Below, one piece after another: positions 1-8,315 of a stretch of DNA of 64,000 bases; within the stretch, counting starts at the first letter, position 1; each line of letters opens with the position of its first letter. Origin of the DNA: Chloroflexota bacterium (GTDB taxonomy: Bacteria; Chloroflexota; Dehalococcoidia; JACPEP01). The position numbers were made by a program, and so were the translations under genes. The notes under the pieces were generated by a model, which worked only from the letters and a program-made list of their open reading frames with translations, was not told where the DNA came from and did no database searches. The stretch lies in NCBI GenBank assembly GCA_016183425.1, contig JACPEP010000033.1, forward strand, positions 1-64,000. The letters are read 5' to 3'.

Positions 1-686
1 GACCCGTCGGAGTGTCTTACCAAGCCATCGGCTAGTTGCAGCTTTGCCCCTGACAGACGAGCGCCGTTAATAGCGTTGACCACGTAGCCATAGATCCCTC
101 CCGTGTCTACACTATCCGGCGTCAGGGCAATGTTCTGAACGTTAGCTCCCTCTCTGACTGGAAAGCTATTTACGGTGCGAGTGCGGAAACCTGATCTGGA
201 GGCGGTCAGGTCGTGGTTGTCGACGCTCACCCCCACTATTATATACGTGCCATCGCCACCGCTGGTGGCATTGAAGCCGGCTATGCTTACGGTAGCCCCA
301 GAGATCACCTCTCCGCTTACAGTGTTAATGACTGTACCAGAGATAGACCCAGTTGACGCTGGCACTCCCTTGGCCAGCTTAGGGCTGACATCGATGGTGA
401 AGACATCCGCTGCCGCCGGCGCAACTGTGAAAGGAAGCGTCAGGGCGGGTGCTATGCCTGGCTGGGGAAGAATGGTGGGGGTAACGACCACTGTAGTAGG
501 CTCGGTAAGGGGAATCGTAGTTTCGGTTGTGGGGACCGGTTTGTTGGAGGGACTTGGGGTAGGTGTAACCGCGACTAGTGTTTCGGTGGGAGCTTTCGCG
601 GGGCCTGCTGTGGCCAGCCCGGCGGCAAATAGGATGAATATGATCACAATACCGAAAAGTGCTGCCAGCTTTCTTACCTTGACCAT
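1..686 (-). CDS. Secreted protein with carboxypeptidase-regulatory-like (CarboxypepD_reg) domains, 3' truncated by window edge
   Basis: The reading frame starts with ATG at 686-684, has GGGAGG about 8 bases upstream, and is open to the window edge, so the C-terminus is missing. Residues 1-28 look like a signal peptide (basic MVKVRK followed by a hydrophobic run ending ATAG). Residues about 30-95 are a low-complexity Thr/Pro linker. After that come at least two beta-rich units of the regulatory-like type, with the pattern GSISGTVINTVSGEVISGA and then GGIYGYVVNAINGARLSGA. Such folds are usual in extracellular or cell-surface proteins of unknown ligand. It is transcribed away from corA. The secreted call is firm; the specific role is unknown. 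Confidence 0.75.
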   Translation of the reverse strand, partial: MVKVRKLAALFGIVIIFILFAAGLATAGPAKAPTETLVAVTPTPSPSNKPVPTTETTIPLTEPTTVVVTPTILPQPGIAPALTLPFTVAPAAADVFTIDVSPKLAKGVPASTGSISGTVINTVSGEVISGATVSIAGFNATSGGDGTYIIVGVSVDNHDLTASRSGFRTRTVNSFPVREGANVQNIALTPDSVDTGGIYGYVVNAINGARLSGAKLQLADGLVRHSDG

Positions 687-799
687 CGGGGCAACCTCCC
701 TATTCCTCACCTTGCTATCTGAGGGTAGCGTGGGGCAACACGATATGTTTAGCATATTTGGCCAAAGATGTAAAGGGCACCGCGCAAAAGCACCCATCC

Positions 800-828
800 T
801 TGAAAAGCATGTGCTGGCGGCATACAAT
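800..828 (+). promoter_or_regulatory. Probable sigma-70 promoter for corA
   Basis: TTGAAA at 800-805, a 17-bp spacer and TACAAT at 823-828. It lies about 90 bp before the chosen corA start, in the 233-bp divergent gap 687-919. I saw no magnesium-sensing leader in that short distance. Confidence 0.5.
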
Positions 829-919
829 TCAAAGGGAGGTTGGGGGGGCATCAGGCCTCCAAAATAGCGGGGGAGATTGTGCCCCGGGCTTCGTTTGGTG
901 GCGTGAGAGAATATTAGAC

Positions 920-1984
920 ATGCCGAAGCACATCAAAAAAAGATCCCAAAAGGTCGGCCTTCCCCCAGGGACTCTGGTTCATATCGGGGAAAAGAAGACC
1001 GAGAAAGCCAAGGTCACCTATTTGGATTACGATGAGCTCCATTGCGGCGAAAGAGAAATAGAAAACCTGGACGGTGGTATTCAGAGCCAAGGTGCCCCCG
1101 CTGTCACATGGATAAACGTGGATGGCCTTCACCAGGTGGAGGTTCTGGAGAAGCTGGGCGACCATTTTGGTCTGCATCCCCTGGTGTTGGAGGACATCCT
1201 GAACACGGACCAGCGCCCCAAAATAGATGACTACGGCGGCTTCCTTTACATCGTTCTCCGGATGCTCAATGAGGATGGCAGAGGCGACGGAATAGACACT
1301 GAGCAAGTAAGTGTAATTCTTGGCCCCAGCTTCGTTATCTCCTTCCAGGAACGAGAAGGCGACGTCTTCGACCCCGTGAGACAGCGCATCAGAACCGGCA
1401 AAGGGCGCATAAGAAAGCTGGGGGCCGATTACCTTGCCTACTCCTTGCTCGACTCGGTGGTGGACAACTATTTCGGCATCTTGGAGCGGCTGGGCGAGGA
1501 GATAGAGGTCTTGGAAGATGAGTTGGTCACCAACCCTACGCGCAATACCTTACACACCCTCCATCGTCTCAAAAGAGAGATGATATTGCTCAGCAGGGCG
1601 GTGTGGCCGCTAAGGGAGGTAATCAGCGCTTTGGAGAGGGCGGAATCCCCCCTCGTCAAAGAGTCCACGGCCATTTACCTCAGGGATGTCTATGACCACA
1701 CCATTCAGGTCATTGATACCATAGAGACGTATCGGGATATGCTCTCGGGAATGCTGGATATCTATCTTTCCAGCATCAGCAACCGAATGAACGAGGTGAT
1801 GAAGGTACTGACGATAATAGCCACCATATTCATCCCGATCACCTTTGTCGCCGGGATATACGGGATGAACTTCAAGTACATGCCCGAGCTGGAGTGGCCC
1901 TGGGCCTATCCGGCAGTTCTGTTTGTCATGCTGGCAGCGGCAGGCTCTATGCTACTCTACTTCAGAGGTAAGAGATGGCTGTAA
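920..1984 (+). CDS. corA: CorA-family magnesium/cobalt channel
   Basis: A 354-residue protein. The C-terminal end carries the family signature YGMNF, just after the first of two closing transmembrane helices; the second lies in the last 25 residues. The long helical region before it (about residues 190-290) fits the CorA stalk, and the N-terminal alpha/beta part fits the cytoplasmic funnel. CorA pentamers let divalent cations, mainly Mg2+, enter the cell. I chose ATG 920 (MPKHIKKR) rather than an in-frame ATG at 758, because length and N-terminus then match the usual 320-370 residues and the 758 extension looks non-coding. The 3' end overlaps glgE by 10 bp, so the two are probably co-transcribed. 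Confidence 0.9.
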   Translation: MPKHIKKRSQKVGLPPGTLVHIGEKKTEKAKVTYLDYDELHCGEREIENLDGGIQSQGAPAVTWINVDGLHQVEVLEKLGDHFGLHPLVLEDILNTDQRPKIDDYGGFLYIVLRMLNEDGRGDGIDTEQVSVILGPSFVISFQEREGDVFDPVRQRIRTGKGRIRKLGADYLAYSLLDSVVDNYFGILERLGEEIEVLEDELVTNPTRNTLHTLHRLKREMILLSRAVWPLREVISALERAESPLVKESTAIYLRDVYDHTIQVIDTIETYRDMLSGMLDIYLSSISNRMNEVMKVLTIIATIFIPITFVAGIYGMNFKYMPELEWPWAYPAVLFVMLAAAGSMLLYFRGKRWL

Positions 1985-3981
1985 GAACCCAGTTGGGAAT
2001 GCCACCGAGGAAGAAGCCAGGCCTCGGGAAAGAAGGGGAAGGCCGGATACGGGCGGCCATCGAAGGGGTGACCCCTCAGATAGACGGGGGCCGTTTCCCC
2101 ATTAAACGAGTAGTGGGGGAGACAGTGGTTGTGGAGGCGGATATTTTCACCGATGGTCAGGATGCCATCTCTGCCGCTCTTCTGTACTGCAAAGAGGATG
2201 ACCCTCCGTCTCTGGCGGAGGCTCCCCTGGAGCACCTGGGACAGGATCGCTGGCGGGGGGCTTTCACCGTTACCCAGGTGGGTCGCTACCGCTACACCCT
2301 TATGGCCTGGGTAGACCCCTTCCAGTCCTGGTGCCAGAGTCTGGTCAAAAAGGTGGAGGCGGCCCAGGATGTGTCCATGGAGCTTCAGGAGGGGGCACGG
2401 CTCCTCAGAGAGGCCAGTGAGCGGGCACCCCAGCCCTTAGCCGGAACCCTTAAGGGGTGGGGGGACGCCCTGGTCTTGGCAGAAGTGCCCTATTCAGACC
2501 GGATCCAGCTCGCTCTGAGCCCGGAGGTAGCCTCAGTCATGGACCGCTACCCCCAGCGCCTCTTTGCCTATACCTATCCCCAGGAGCTGCTGGTGGTGGT
2601 GGATCGGGAGCGGGCCCGTTTCAGCGCCTGGTACGAGATGTTTCCTCGCTCATGCGCTCCGGAGCCCGGGCGCCAGGGCACCTTTGCCGACTGCGAGGCG
2701 CGCCTTCCCTACATCGCTGCCATGGGCTTTGACGTCCTTTATCTCCCCCCCATCCACCCCATCGGCCACACCCATCGCAAGGGCAGGAACAACGCTCCTC
2801 AGGCCGGGGACGGGGAGCCGGGCAGCCCCTGGGCCATCGGCTCAGAAGAAGGAGGCTACCAATCCATCCATCCCCAGTTGGGCACCCTGGAGGACTTTCG
2901 AAGGTTATTAGCCAAGGCCCAGGAGTGGAGCATAGAGGTCGCCCTGGATTTAGCCTTTCATTGCTCTCCCGACCATCCTTATGTGCGGGAGCATCCGGAG
3001 TGGTTCCGTCGCCGCCGCGACGGCAGCGTCCAGTACGCCGAGAACCCCCCTAAAAAATACGAGGATATTTACCCCCTTGACTTCGAGACCCCGGGCTGGC
3101 GGGAGCTATGGGAGGAGTTGAAAAGGGTGGTCCTCTTCTGGATTGAACAGGGCATTCGCATCTTTCGCGTCGATAATCCTCACACCAAGCCCTTCCGGTT
3201 CTGGGAATGGCTCATCGCCCAGATTAAGGAGGCTTATCCCGATGTCATTTTCCTCTCCGAGGCCTTTACCCGTCCCAAAGTCATGTATCGGCTGGCCAAA
3301 TTGGGCTTTACCCAATCCTATACCTATTTCGCCTGGAGAAATAACAAGGGGGAGCTTACCCAGTACTTCACAGAGCTTACCCATACCGAGAGGCGAGAAT
3401 ATTTTCGAGGGAACCTCTGGCCCAACACTCCGGACATCCTGACGGAGTATCTTCATTCTGGAGGGCGGCCCGCCTACATGGCCCGCCTCATCCTGGCCGC
3501 CACCTTGGGCGCTAGCTACGGCATCTACGGCCCCGCCTTCGAGCTCTGCCAAGAGCAGCCCAAGGAACCGGGAAGCGAGGAGTATCTGGACTCAGAGAAG
3601 TACGAGATAAAGCACTGGGACATTGGAAGGCCCGACAGCCTGGCGGGCCTCATCGCCCGGGTGAATCAGATTCGCCGCGAGAATCCTGCCCTGCAAAGAG
3701 ACTGGGGGCTGCGCTTTCACCCCGTGGACAACAACCAGCTCTTCTGCTACACCAAGTCCACTCCGGACAACGTCATCCTGGTGGTTGTGAACCTGGACAG
3801 CCGCTATACTCAGTCGGGCTGGGTGGACCTGGAAGCTCTGGGACTCGACCCCCACCAACCCTACCAGGTGCACGATCTCATAAACGATGCCCGCTACCTC
3901 TGGCACGGCCCCCGCAACTATGTGGAGCTCAACCCGCAAGGGGTTCCGGCCCACATCTTTCGCCTTCCCACCGGGGGCTGA
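1975..3981 (+). CDS. glgE: GlgE: alpha-1,4-glucan:maltose-1-phosphate maltosyltransferase (GH13_3)
   Basis: A 668-residue protein. The N-terminal beta domain (residues about 20-130) is of the DUF3416 type found in GlgE. A GH13 barrel follows, with the GlgE-typical motif RVDNPH (nucleophile D400) and SEAFTRP (acid/base E429). The 29-residue spacing equals that in Streptomyces GlgE (D394/E423). The enzyme moves maltosyl units from maltose-1-phosphate to the ends of linear alpha-glucan in the cytoplasm. The start at 1975 has AGAGGTAAGAG upstream and overlaps corA. Its pathway partners (TreS-maltokinase, GlgB) lie 8 kb downstream at 12.0-19.5 kb, beyond an unrelated mercury-resistance island, so the original cluster appears to have been interrupted. 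Confidence 0.95.
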   Translation: MAVRTQLGMPPRKKPGLGKEGEGRIRAAIEGVTPQIDGGRFPIKRVVGETVVVEADIFTDGQDAISAALLYCKEDDPPSLAEAPLEHLGQDRWRGAFTVTQVGRYRYTLMAWVDPFQSWCQSLVKKVEAAQDVSMELQEGARLLREASERAPQPLAGTLKGWGDALVLAEVPYSDRIQLALSPEVASVMDRYPQRLFAYTYPQELLVVVDRERARFSAWYEMFPRSCAPEPGRQGTFADCEARLPYIAAMGFDVLYLPPIHPIGHTHRKGRNNAPQAGDGEPGSPWAIGSEEGGYQSIHPQLGTLEDFRRLLAKAQEWSIEVALDLAFHCSPDHPYVREHPEWFRRRRDGSVQYAENPPKKYEDIYPLDFETPGWRELWEELKRVVLFWIEQGIRIFRVDNPHTKPFRFWEWLIAQIKEAYPDVIFLSEAFTRPKVMYRLAKLGFTQSYTYFAWRNNKGELTQYFTELTHTERREYFRGNLWPNTPDILTEYLHSGGRPAYMARLILAATLGASYGIYGPAFELCQEQPKEPGSEEYLDSEKYEIKHWDIGRPDSLAGLIARVNQIRRENPALQRDWGLRFHPVDNNQLFCYTKSTPDNVILVVVNLDSRYTQSGWVDLEALGLDPHQPYQVHDLINDARYLWHGPRNYVELNPQGVPAHIFRLPTGG

Positions 3982-4011
3982 GAAAAAGGGGCCTCTTCTC
4001 CCCATACTATC

Positions 4012-4040
4012 TTGACAATGTCCAGGCTTTGGGTTATTAT
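4012..4040 (+). promoter_or_regulatory. Strong sigma-70 promoter for the arsR/mer island
   Basis: TTGACA at 4012-4017, a spacer of exactly 17 bp and TATTAT at 4035-4040. Transcription should begin near 4047, about 25 bp before the regulator start. The short AT-rich leader 4040-4070 is the likely operator region, but I could not define a convincing dyad. Confidence 0.7.
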
Positions 4041-4070
4041 ATTCTTAAAATCGTATATGAGAGGATAAAT

Positions 4071-4436
4071 ATGGCTACCATTATGACTAAAGACAATGCC
4101 CAGTCTGGAATGAAGCTTGAACTGACCACCAAGTTTTTTCGCGCTTTGGGCGACCCCAGCCGCCTAAAGATTCTCGATTCTCTCTTAGAAGGGGAGAGAA
4201 ATGTGGGAGAACTGGTGGAGGTAGTGGGATCGAGTCAGGGCCGGGTCTCGAATCATCTGGCTTGCTTGAAGCAGTGTGGCTTCGTAAACACCCGCCGGGA
4301 TGGCAAGTTCGTTTACTATAGCATCAGAGACGAAGATGCTCTCCGCCTGCTGGAGATCTCTCAATCGATGATAGCTAGGAATGCGGAGCGAATCTGGGCC
4401 TGCACCCGGGTGAGCGCTTCCAGTGAGGAGGATTGA
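4071..4436 (+). CDS. ArsR/SmtB-family metal-sensing repressor, CmtR-like
   Basis: A 121-residue winged-helix regulator with the family core FFRALGDPSRLKIL and the recognition helix SSQGRVSNHLACLK. Cysteines C65 and C69 lie in the recognition helix and C111 near the C-terminus. This matches the layout of the Cd/Pb site in mycobacterial CmtR (C57, C61, C102) rather than the alpha3 ELCVCD site of ArsR. That makes a soft-metal inducer (Hg, Cd or Pb) likely. ATG 4071 is chosen because GAGAGGA stands just upstream and the longer frame from 4029 begins inside the promoter. A merA remnant follows immediately, so it probably once controlled arsR-merA directly and may now control the whole island. Confidence 0.85.
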   Translation: MATIMTKDNAQSGMKLELTTKFFRALGDPSRLKILDSLLEGERNVGELVEVVGSSQGRVSNHLACLKQCGFVNTRRDGKFVYYSIRDEDALRLLEISQSMIARNAERIWACTRVSASSEED

Positions 4437-4437
4437 G

Positions 4438-4482
4438 TTGGACAGGTATGACCTTGTAATCATCGGCGGTGGGGCAGGGGGC
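4438..4482 (+). pseudogene. Remnant of the 5' end of a merA gene
   Basis: A TTG start at 4438, preceded by GAGGAGG, opens a frame whose first 15 codons encode LDRYDLVIIGGGAGG. After the first residue this is identical in protein to the start of the intact MerA at 9689. Over 41 aligned bases 35 match, and all six differences are silent. Homology ends near 4482; the frame then runs through unrelated sequence to a stop at 4561-4563. So the FAD-binding start of a second mercuric reductase, with its ribosome site, survives directly after the regulator, and the rest was lost or replaced by the cassette that follows. Confidence 0.8.
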
Positions 4483-4541
4483 ATATTTAGGGGAGGCGAG
4501 GGCAAGCCAGAATTGCTCGCCGCCACAAAAAGGAGCGACCG

Positions 4542-6095
4542 GTGCCATTCTTGGCTGGAGTAACGCTTCTTTGGCTGCTTTTCTGGTCGGGGTTTATCGC
4601 CTGGTGGTGGCTCATGTCCCTGCTCTTCCAGCGGGGCGATTACGCCCTGGCGGTTGCTGTGGCCTATGCCCTGCCTACAGTCTATACGCTAGCTGCCTGG
4701 CTCGCCTCCCGGGTAAGGGGCTATTATATAAAGCTGCTGCATTTCGCTACCTTCGCTGTTCTTGCTCTGGCCTTCGCTGTTGCCCTGGTGTCCTTGGGTA
4801 AGTCCCCACCACAGAACGACTTCAGCGCCTACCTAAGCGTGGCCCTTATCGCCTTTGTCATGGCCCTGATGCAGTATCCCAAGGCCGGGCTGAAGCAATA
4901 TGAGGCCTACAAGACCTCCCTTTTCATCGGCGGGGTCATCTTCATGCCCCTGTTCATTTACTTCGCCGCCATGCTGCCCAATGTGCCCCACACCCCCGCC
5001 CTGGACAAGGCCTGGCTCTTCCCTGTAGGGATGCTGGGCTTCTGGCTCTCCGGAGCCTGGCTGGCCAGCCGGGCCACCCAGGGGGGCTATGTCCCTGGCC
5101 TAGAGATAAGACCCCTTATGCCCTTCCGTCCCGATTTCATGCTTCCTGGAGGGGTTACCTTCGTCAAGGGCATCATTATGATGGGCGTGGGCCTGATGCT
5201 AGCCATACACCCCATGTTGGGCATGCCGATGTGGAACTGGTGGGGCTTTGTCCTCGCTTTCTGGGGGATCATCACCATTGTCCCGCTGCGGGGTATGTAC
5301 AAGATGGTCAAAGGCAAGCGGGTCCGGATGCTGGGGATGGGTGGCACTGGCTTCCAGGCGGAGCTGGCCAAAGGTCTCATCCTGTTCCTTGGCCTGAACA
5401 TCATGCTCTATGGCTTTGTCAACGCCTTCATGGGCGCTACCCCCTTCCTTGAGCTGGGGGTAAAGCGGGAGTTCAACTCCCTGTGGCTGGGCAACCTGGC
5501 CGGGGCCATTGGGGTGGCTGCCTTCGTCCTGTCCTTTGCCGTCCTGGTCCTGTGGCGGGGCTGGTATAAGGTTAGGCTGCTGGAGGGGGCCGAAACCTGG
5601 GGCCAGATGCTGAACAAGCAGTTCCTGCTCTACGTCGGCTCCCTGCTCCTGCTGGTGGCCTACATGCACCTTTTGAACCTGCCGCCCATCCAGGGCGCTG
5701 GCTACATGGCCTTCTATCCGGGGGACAACCCGGTGGGCTTTTGGGTAGGAATCGGGCTTTTCGTCGCTGGTTCGGCCCTCATCCTGGTGCTCCGGCCCCT
5801 AGCCCTTAGGAACGAGTTTGAGGCCTTGGTGATGACCATGGTGGGAATGATAAGCGATGCCGAGGAGGGGGTGCGGCGCTGGGCGATGGAGCACCGGATT
5901 GGGGCCCTAACTGCTATGCCGGTGGCCCAGAGGGATAGGCAGGTGAAGCTCATGATGGCTGGGTTGGGCCGCCTTCCCCAGGAGAAGAGGGAGGTCATGG
6001 TAAAGACCCAGATGGAGATCCTCTCCGAACTGAGCTCTGAGCAGAGGCGACGGATGATGGCGTCTATGGATAAGGCTATGCTAGGGGGTGCTTAG
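4542..6095 (+). CDS. Polytopic membrane protein with C-terminal methionine-rich helical repeat
   Basis: A 517-residue protein I cannot assign to a family. It begins with GTG and has AGGAG at 4531-4535. About ten hydrophobic segments span residues 1-430. The last 75 residues are soluble, helical and rich in Met, Gln and Arg, with landmarks ALTAMPVAQRDRQ, AGLGRLPQEKRE, QMEILSELSSEQRRRMM. The same tail module occurs in the middle of the 7065 protein, twice in the 8316 protein and as a lone peptide at 6278. The gene abuts the 61-residue membrane protein at 6096 with no gap. Transport or membrane scaffolding is possible, and a link to mercury handling is only inferred from position. Confidence 0.7.
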   Translation: MPFLAGVTLLWLLFWSGFIAWWWLMSLLFQRGDYALAVAVAYALPTVYTLAAWLASRVRGYYIKLLHFATFAVLALAFAVALVSLGKSPPQNDFSAYLSVALIAFVMALMQYPKAGLKQYEAYKTSLFIGGVIFMPLFIYFAAMLPNVPHTPALDKAWLFPVGMLGFWLSGAWLASRATQGGYVPGLEIRPLMPFRPDFMLPGGVTFVKGIIMMGVGLMLAIHPMLGMPMWNWWGFVLAFWGIITIVPLRGMYKMVKGKRVRMLGMGGTGFQAELAKGLILFLGLNIMLYGFVNAFMGATPFLELGVKREFNSLWLGNLAGAIGVAAFVLSFAVLVLWRGWYKVRLLEGAETWGQMLNKQFLLYVGSLLLLVAYMHLLNLPPIQGAGYMAFYPGDNPVGFWVGIGLFVAGSALILVLRPLALRNEFEALVMTMVGMISDAEEGVRRWAMEHRIGALTAMPVAQRDRQVKLMMAGLGRLPQEKREVMVKTQMEILSELSSEQRRRMMASMDKAMLGGA

Positions 6096-6281
6096 ATGTG
6101 GCTTCTGTTTCTCTTGCTGGCCGTGATTGCTCTGGCTATCATCCTCTACCTTCCCCTGGGGGCTGGGTTAGGATACCTGGTGGTCATCACCTGGATTGCT
6201 CTAATGCTATACCTCGTCTTTTACCGCGAGGACGCGGTTTCTCAAACCTTAGAAAAACGGGTAAAGGAGGTAAAGCCATGA
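6096..6281 (+). CDS. Small membrane protein, 61 residues, unknown function
   Basis: The frame starts directly after the stop codon of the 4542 gene and ends in an ATGA overlap (6278-6281) with the next gene, so it sits inside a translationally coupled operon. Residues 1-45 hold two hydrophobic stretches (WLLFLLLAVIALAII and YLVVITWIALMLYLVF). The C-terminal 15 residues are charged and should be cytoplasmic. No recognisable family motif is visible. The absence of gaps, the coupling and the good hydrophobic profile argue that it is real. Confidence 0.6.
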   Translation: MWLLFLLLAVIALAIILYLPLGAGLGYLVVITWIALMLYLVFYREDAVSQTLEKRVKEVKP

Positions 6282-6364
6282 AAGACATGGTGAGGATGCT
6301 GGCACAGGCTCCCGAGGAGCAGAGGCGGACCATGATGGAGAAGATGGCCACCCTGCTGGGTTGA
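6278..6364 (+). CDS. 28-residue standalone copy of the methionine-rich repeat unit
   Basis: The frame has a very good ribosome site (AAAGGAGG, 7 bases before ATG) and overlaps the preceding stop by ATGA. The peptide begins MKDMVRMLAQAPEEQRRTMM. This aligns with the start of each half of the 8316 protein (MKDMVKALAGMPEEQRKTMM): 14 of 20 positions are identical and several others conservative. It is the minimal form of the repeat shared by four genes in this island. It could be a free peptide that pairs with the larger proteins, or a remnant of a truncated gene. The strong ribosome site favours expression. Confidence 0.6.
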   Translation: MKDMVRMLAQAPEEQRRTMMEKMATLLG

Positions 6365-6374
6365 GGGAGGGGAG

Positions 6375-7034
6375 ATGGTCACACCTGCTACCGCACCGGC
6401 GACCACCGTGGAGTCGCCAGCTCCTGGCCCCTCCGCCTCTATGGAGGGTAGTAGAGGGACATACTACCTGTTTGAAGAGGTTAGCAACGCCGAGGCCAAA
6501 CGGTTCTGTGGGACCCTCTGGGCCATGGCTACTGCTTTGGTGCAGGTTCCGGAAAGCCGCATCACGGTGCTTATTAACAGCGGCGGCGGCTCGGTCGGGG
6601 CAGGCTTTGCCATGATCGAGATGATGTACAAGGTCAAGCGGGAGTTGGGTATCCCGGTTGACACTGTCATCCTGGGCTATGCCTACTCCATGGGGGCCAC
6701 CATCTTCCAGGCGGGAGACCACAGGAGTATGGGCTACTTCTCCACCATGATGTTGCACAGCTCTTCCTGGCAGGTAAGCGGGCGGGATAGCGAGGTGTTC
6801 AAGGACCTGAAGAAGCTCTCCGATCTCTACCAGGGGATGACCGCAGAGCTGTTCTTCCGGCGAACGGAGCTCCATTCCGCGCAGTGGTGGCAGCATCTCA
6901 TCTACTCGGGCACGGAGCGGTACCTCTCGGCCCAGGAGTGCTTGAAGCTAAGGCTGGTGGACGAGGTGTGCCAGTTCCTGGACGAGTGCTACCGGCCGAC
7001 TACACCTTCGCCAACAGGGGGAAAGGATGAATAG
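6375..7034 (+). CDS. ClpP/TepA-like serine protease, 219 residues
   Basis: The crotonase-like ClpP fold is recognisable: LINSGGGSVGAGFAM (residues 67-81, oxyanion strand), GYAYSMGA with nucleophile S105, and MMLHSSSWQ with H128. In ClpP the third catalytic residue is Asp in the motif ERDRFLSA; here the aligned motif is GTERYLSA with Glu181. The triad is therefore Ser-His-Glu if active. The first 25 residues are Pro/Thr/Ser-rich and not conserved. There is no signal peptide, so it is probably cytoplasmic. ATG 6375 has GGGAGGGGAG upstream. It sits among genes for repeat-bearing membrane proteins, not beside clpX, which suggests a dedicated substrate rather than general protein turnover. Confidence 0.8.
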   Translation: MVTPATAPATTVESPAPGPSASMEGSRGTYYLFEEVSNAEAKRFCGTLWAMATALVQVPESRITVLINSGGGSVGAGFAMIEMMYKVKRELGIPVDTVILGYAYSMGATIFQAGDHRSMGYFSTMMLHSSSWQVSGRDSEVFKDLKKLSDLYQGMTAELFFRRTELHSAQWWQHLIYSGTERYLSAQECLKLRLVDEVCQFLDECYRPTTPSPTGGKDE

Positions 7035-7064
7035 GCACCAGTTGATGGGGAACATGAGAAGCGC

Positions 7065-8090
7065 ATGAACTGGGCATTGTGGTTTTTGCTCTTGGTACCG
7101 CTAGGGATACCGGTTGGAAGCTTGACGATGGACCGAATTCTTGGCATCCCTGCGCGAAAACAGTGGGTTGTGTTAGGGATTCCCAGCCTAGGTGTATTTG
7201 TGGGTGCCTTGGTCTATGCCTTTGTCGTGGACGACTCCGTTGCCCGACTCGTAGGCTGGGGCGCGCTGGCAGGGGTGCTAGGCTCGGTAACCCTGGACGC
7301 TGTCCGACTCATAGGCGTGCGGTTAAAGGCGTTTCCCCTGGACATGCCAGAGATGTTTGGCATGATTGCCCTGGGGCTGGCACCCAGGTTGCAGCGAAAC
7401 ATGATGAAGGAGATGGTTGCTCACACCGCTGCGTTGTCTGATGGACAACGGAAAGGCATGTTAGAAGCACGCCTTAAGGCGCTCGCGGGGATGCCCGCCC
7501 GACGGCGAGAGGTGGTAATGGCAAGTATGATGGCTGGCCTGGCGGAGCTCCCGGAGCAGCGGCGGCAAGCTATGCTGCAGACCCAGATGGCGATCCTTTC
7601 CGAGCTCCCGGGAGAGCAGCGCCGTGCCCTCATGGCGACTATGGATGCTGGGATGACCAGGGCAGGGAATGGCACAGGCAAACTACCGAATAGCCAGCCA
7701 AGGGGGATGCCGCGTATTCCCATGGCTACCTTCCGCAGCTTGGCGGAGAGAGCTCTGCCCCGCACACGCCAGGAGGCTGGCGTCTCCATTGCTGCCGTTC
7801 GGACACTGGGGTACTTGTGGCACTTCGTCATTGGGACCACATTTGGTATCACCTACACGCTCATCTTCGGCCAGGGCTCCTGGGATCTGGCCTTCGCGTG
7901 GGGGACCTTTGTCTGGCTGATGATGATGATCCTCATGCCACCGATGATGCCCATGATCCGGTTCCCGAGGTGGTTCCCCGTCGTTCCCTTCATAGCTCAT
8001 ATCGCTATGGCAGTCCCGTTCGCTTTAGTCTCGCTGTACCTGGTCAGCGACACTGCCCACCTGCACAGCTTACTGGGCGCTCTCGGTTAG
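7065..8090 (+). CDS. Membrane protein with central methionine-rich repeat
   Basis: A 341-residue protein, family not recognised. Residues 1-100 contain three hydrophobic segments, residues 125-205 carry the repeat module (landmarks ALAGMPARRRE, AGLAELPEQRRQAM, QMAILSELPGEQRRALM), and residues 245-335 contain three further membrane segments, including the Met-rich WLMMMILMPPMMPMI. The module aligns residue for residue with the C-terminus of the 4542 protein. The soluble helical module would sit between two membrane bundles. The ribosome site (GAGAAG) is modest. The Met-lined membrane segment could hold soft metals, but that is a guess from composition and the mer neighbours. Confidence 0.65.
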   Translation: MNWALWFLLLVPLGIPVGSLTMDRILGIPARKQWVVLGIPSLGVFVGALVYAFVVDDSVARLVGWGALAGVLGSVTLDAVRLIGVRLKAFPLDMPEMFGMIALGLAPRLQRNMMKEMVAHTAALSDGQRKGMLEARLKALAGMPARRREVVMASMMAGLAELPEQRRQAMLQTQMAILSELPGEQRRALMATMDAGMTRAGNGTGKLPNSQPRGMPRIPMATFRSLAERALPRTRQEAGVSIAAVRTLGYLWHFVIGTTFGITYTLIFGQGSWDLAFAWGTFVWLMMMILMPPMMPMIRFPRWFPVVPFIAHIAMAVPFALVSLYLVSDTAHLHSLLGALG

Positions 8091-8179
8091 GTCGGAGGAT
8101 GCGTGAATGGCCCGGCTAGAGACAGCAGAGACGAGGAGGTGGAGGGCGCCGGTTGGAGAGTATCGCAGAGGGATAGCAC

Positions 8180-8293
8180 ATGAACCGGGGTGACCCTTCT
8201 GGGAAAGGAGGCAGAGGTGAGAATGAGTGTCCTCCACTGAAAATCTTTGTTACCCAGGCGACAGACTCCGTCAAGGAGTTCCTGCATCATTAG
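8180..8293 (+). CDS. Possible 37-residue peptide
   Basis: A short frame MNRGDPSGKGGRGEN.. to ..SVKEFLHH in the 225-bp gap before the 8316 gene. There is no strong ribosome site and no match to the repeat family. It is listed only because the gap is otherwise unexplained and the C-terminal half (PPLKIFVTQATDSVKEFL) has amphipathic character. Confidence 0.2.
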   Translation: MNRGDPSGKGGRGENECPPLKIFVTQATDSVKEFLHH

Positions 8294-8315
8294 TGAAGAA
8301 TAGGAGGTGACCAAA

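Noticed and set aside
758-919. Upstream extension of the corA reading frame
   Set aside because: It adds 54 residues without family similarity and runs over the likely promoter at 800-828; ATG 920 gives the normal protein.
829-919. Magnesium riboswitch (M-box) before corA
   Set aside because: The leader is only about 90 bp and shows none of the expected paired regions.
8102-8179. Possible small gene before 8180
   Set aside because: No ribosome site, no start that gives a stable frame and no similarity to neighbours.
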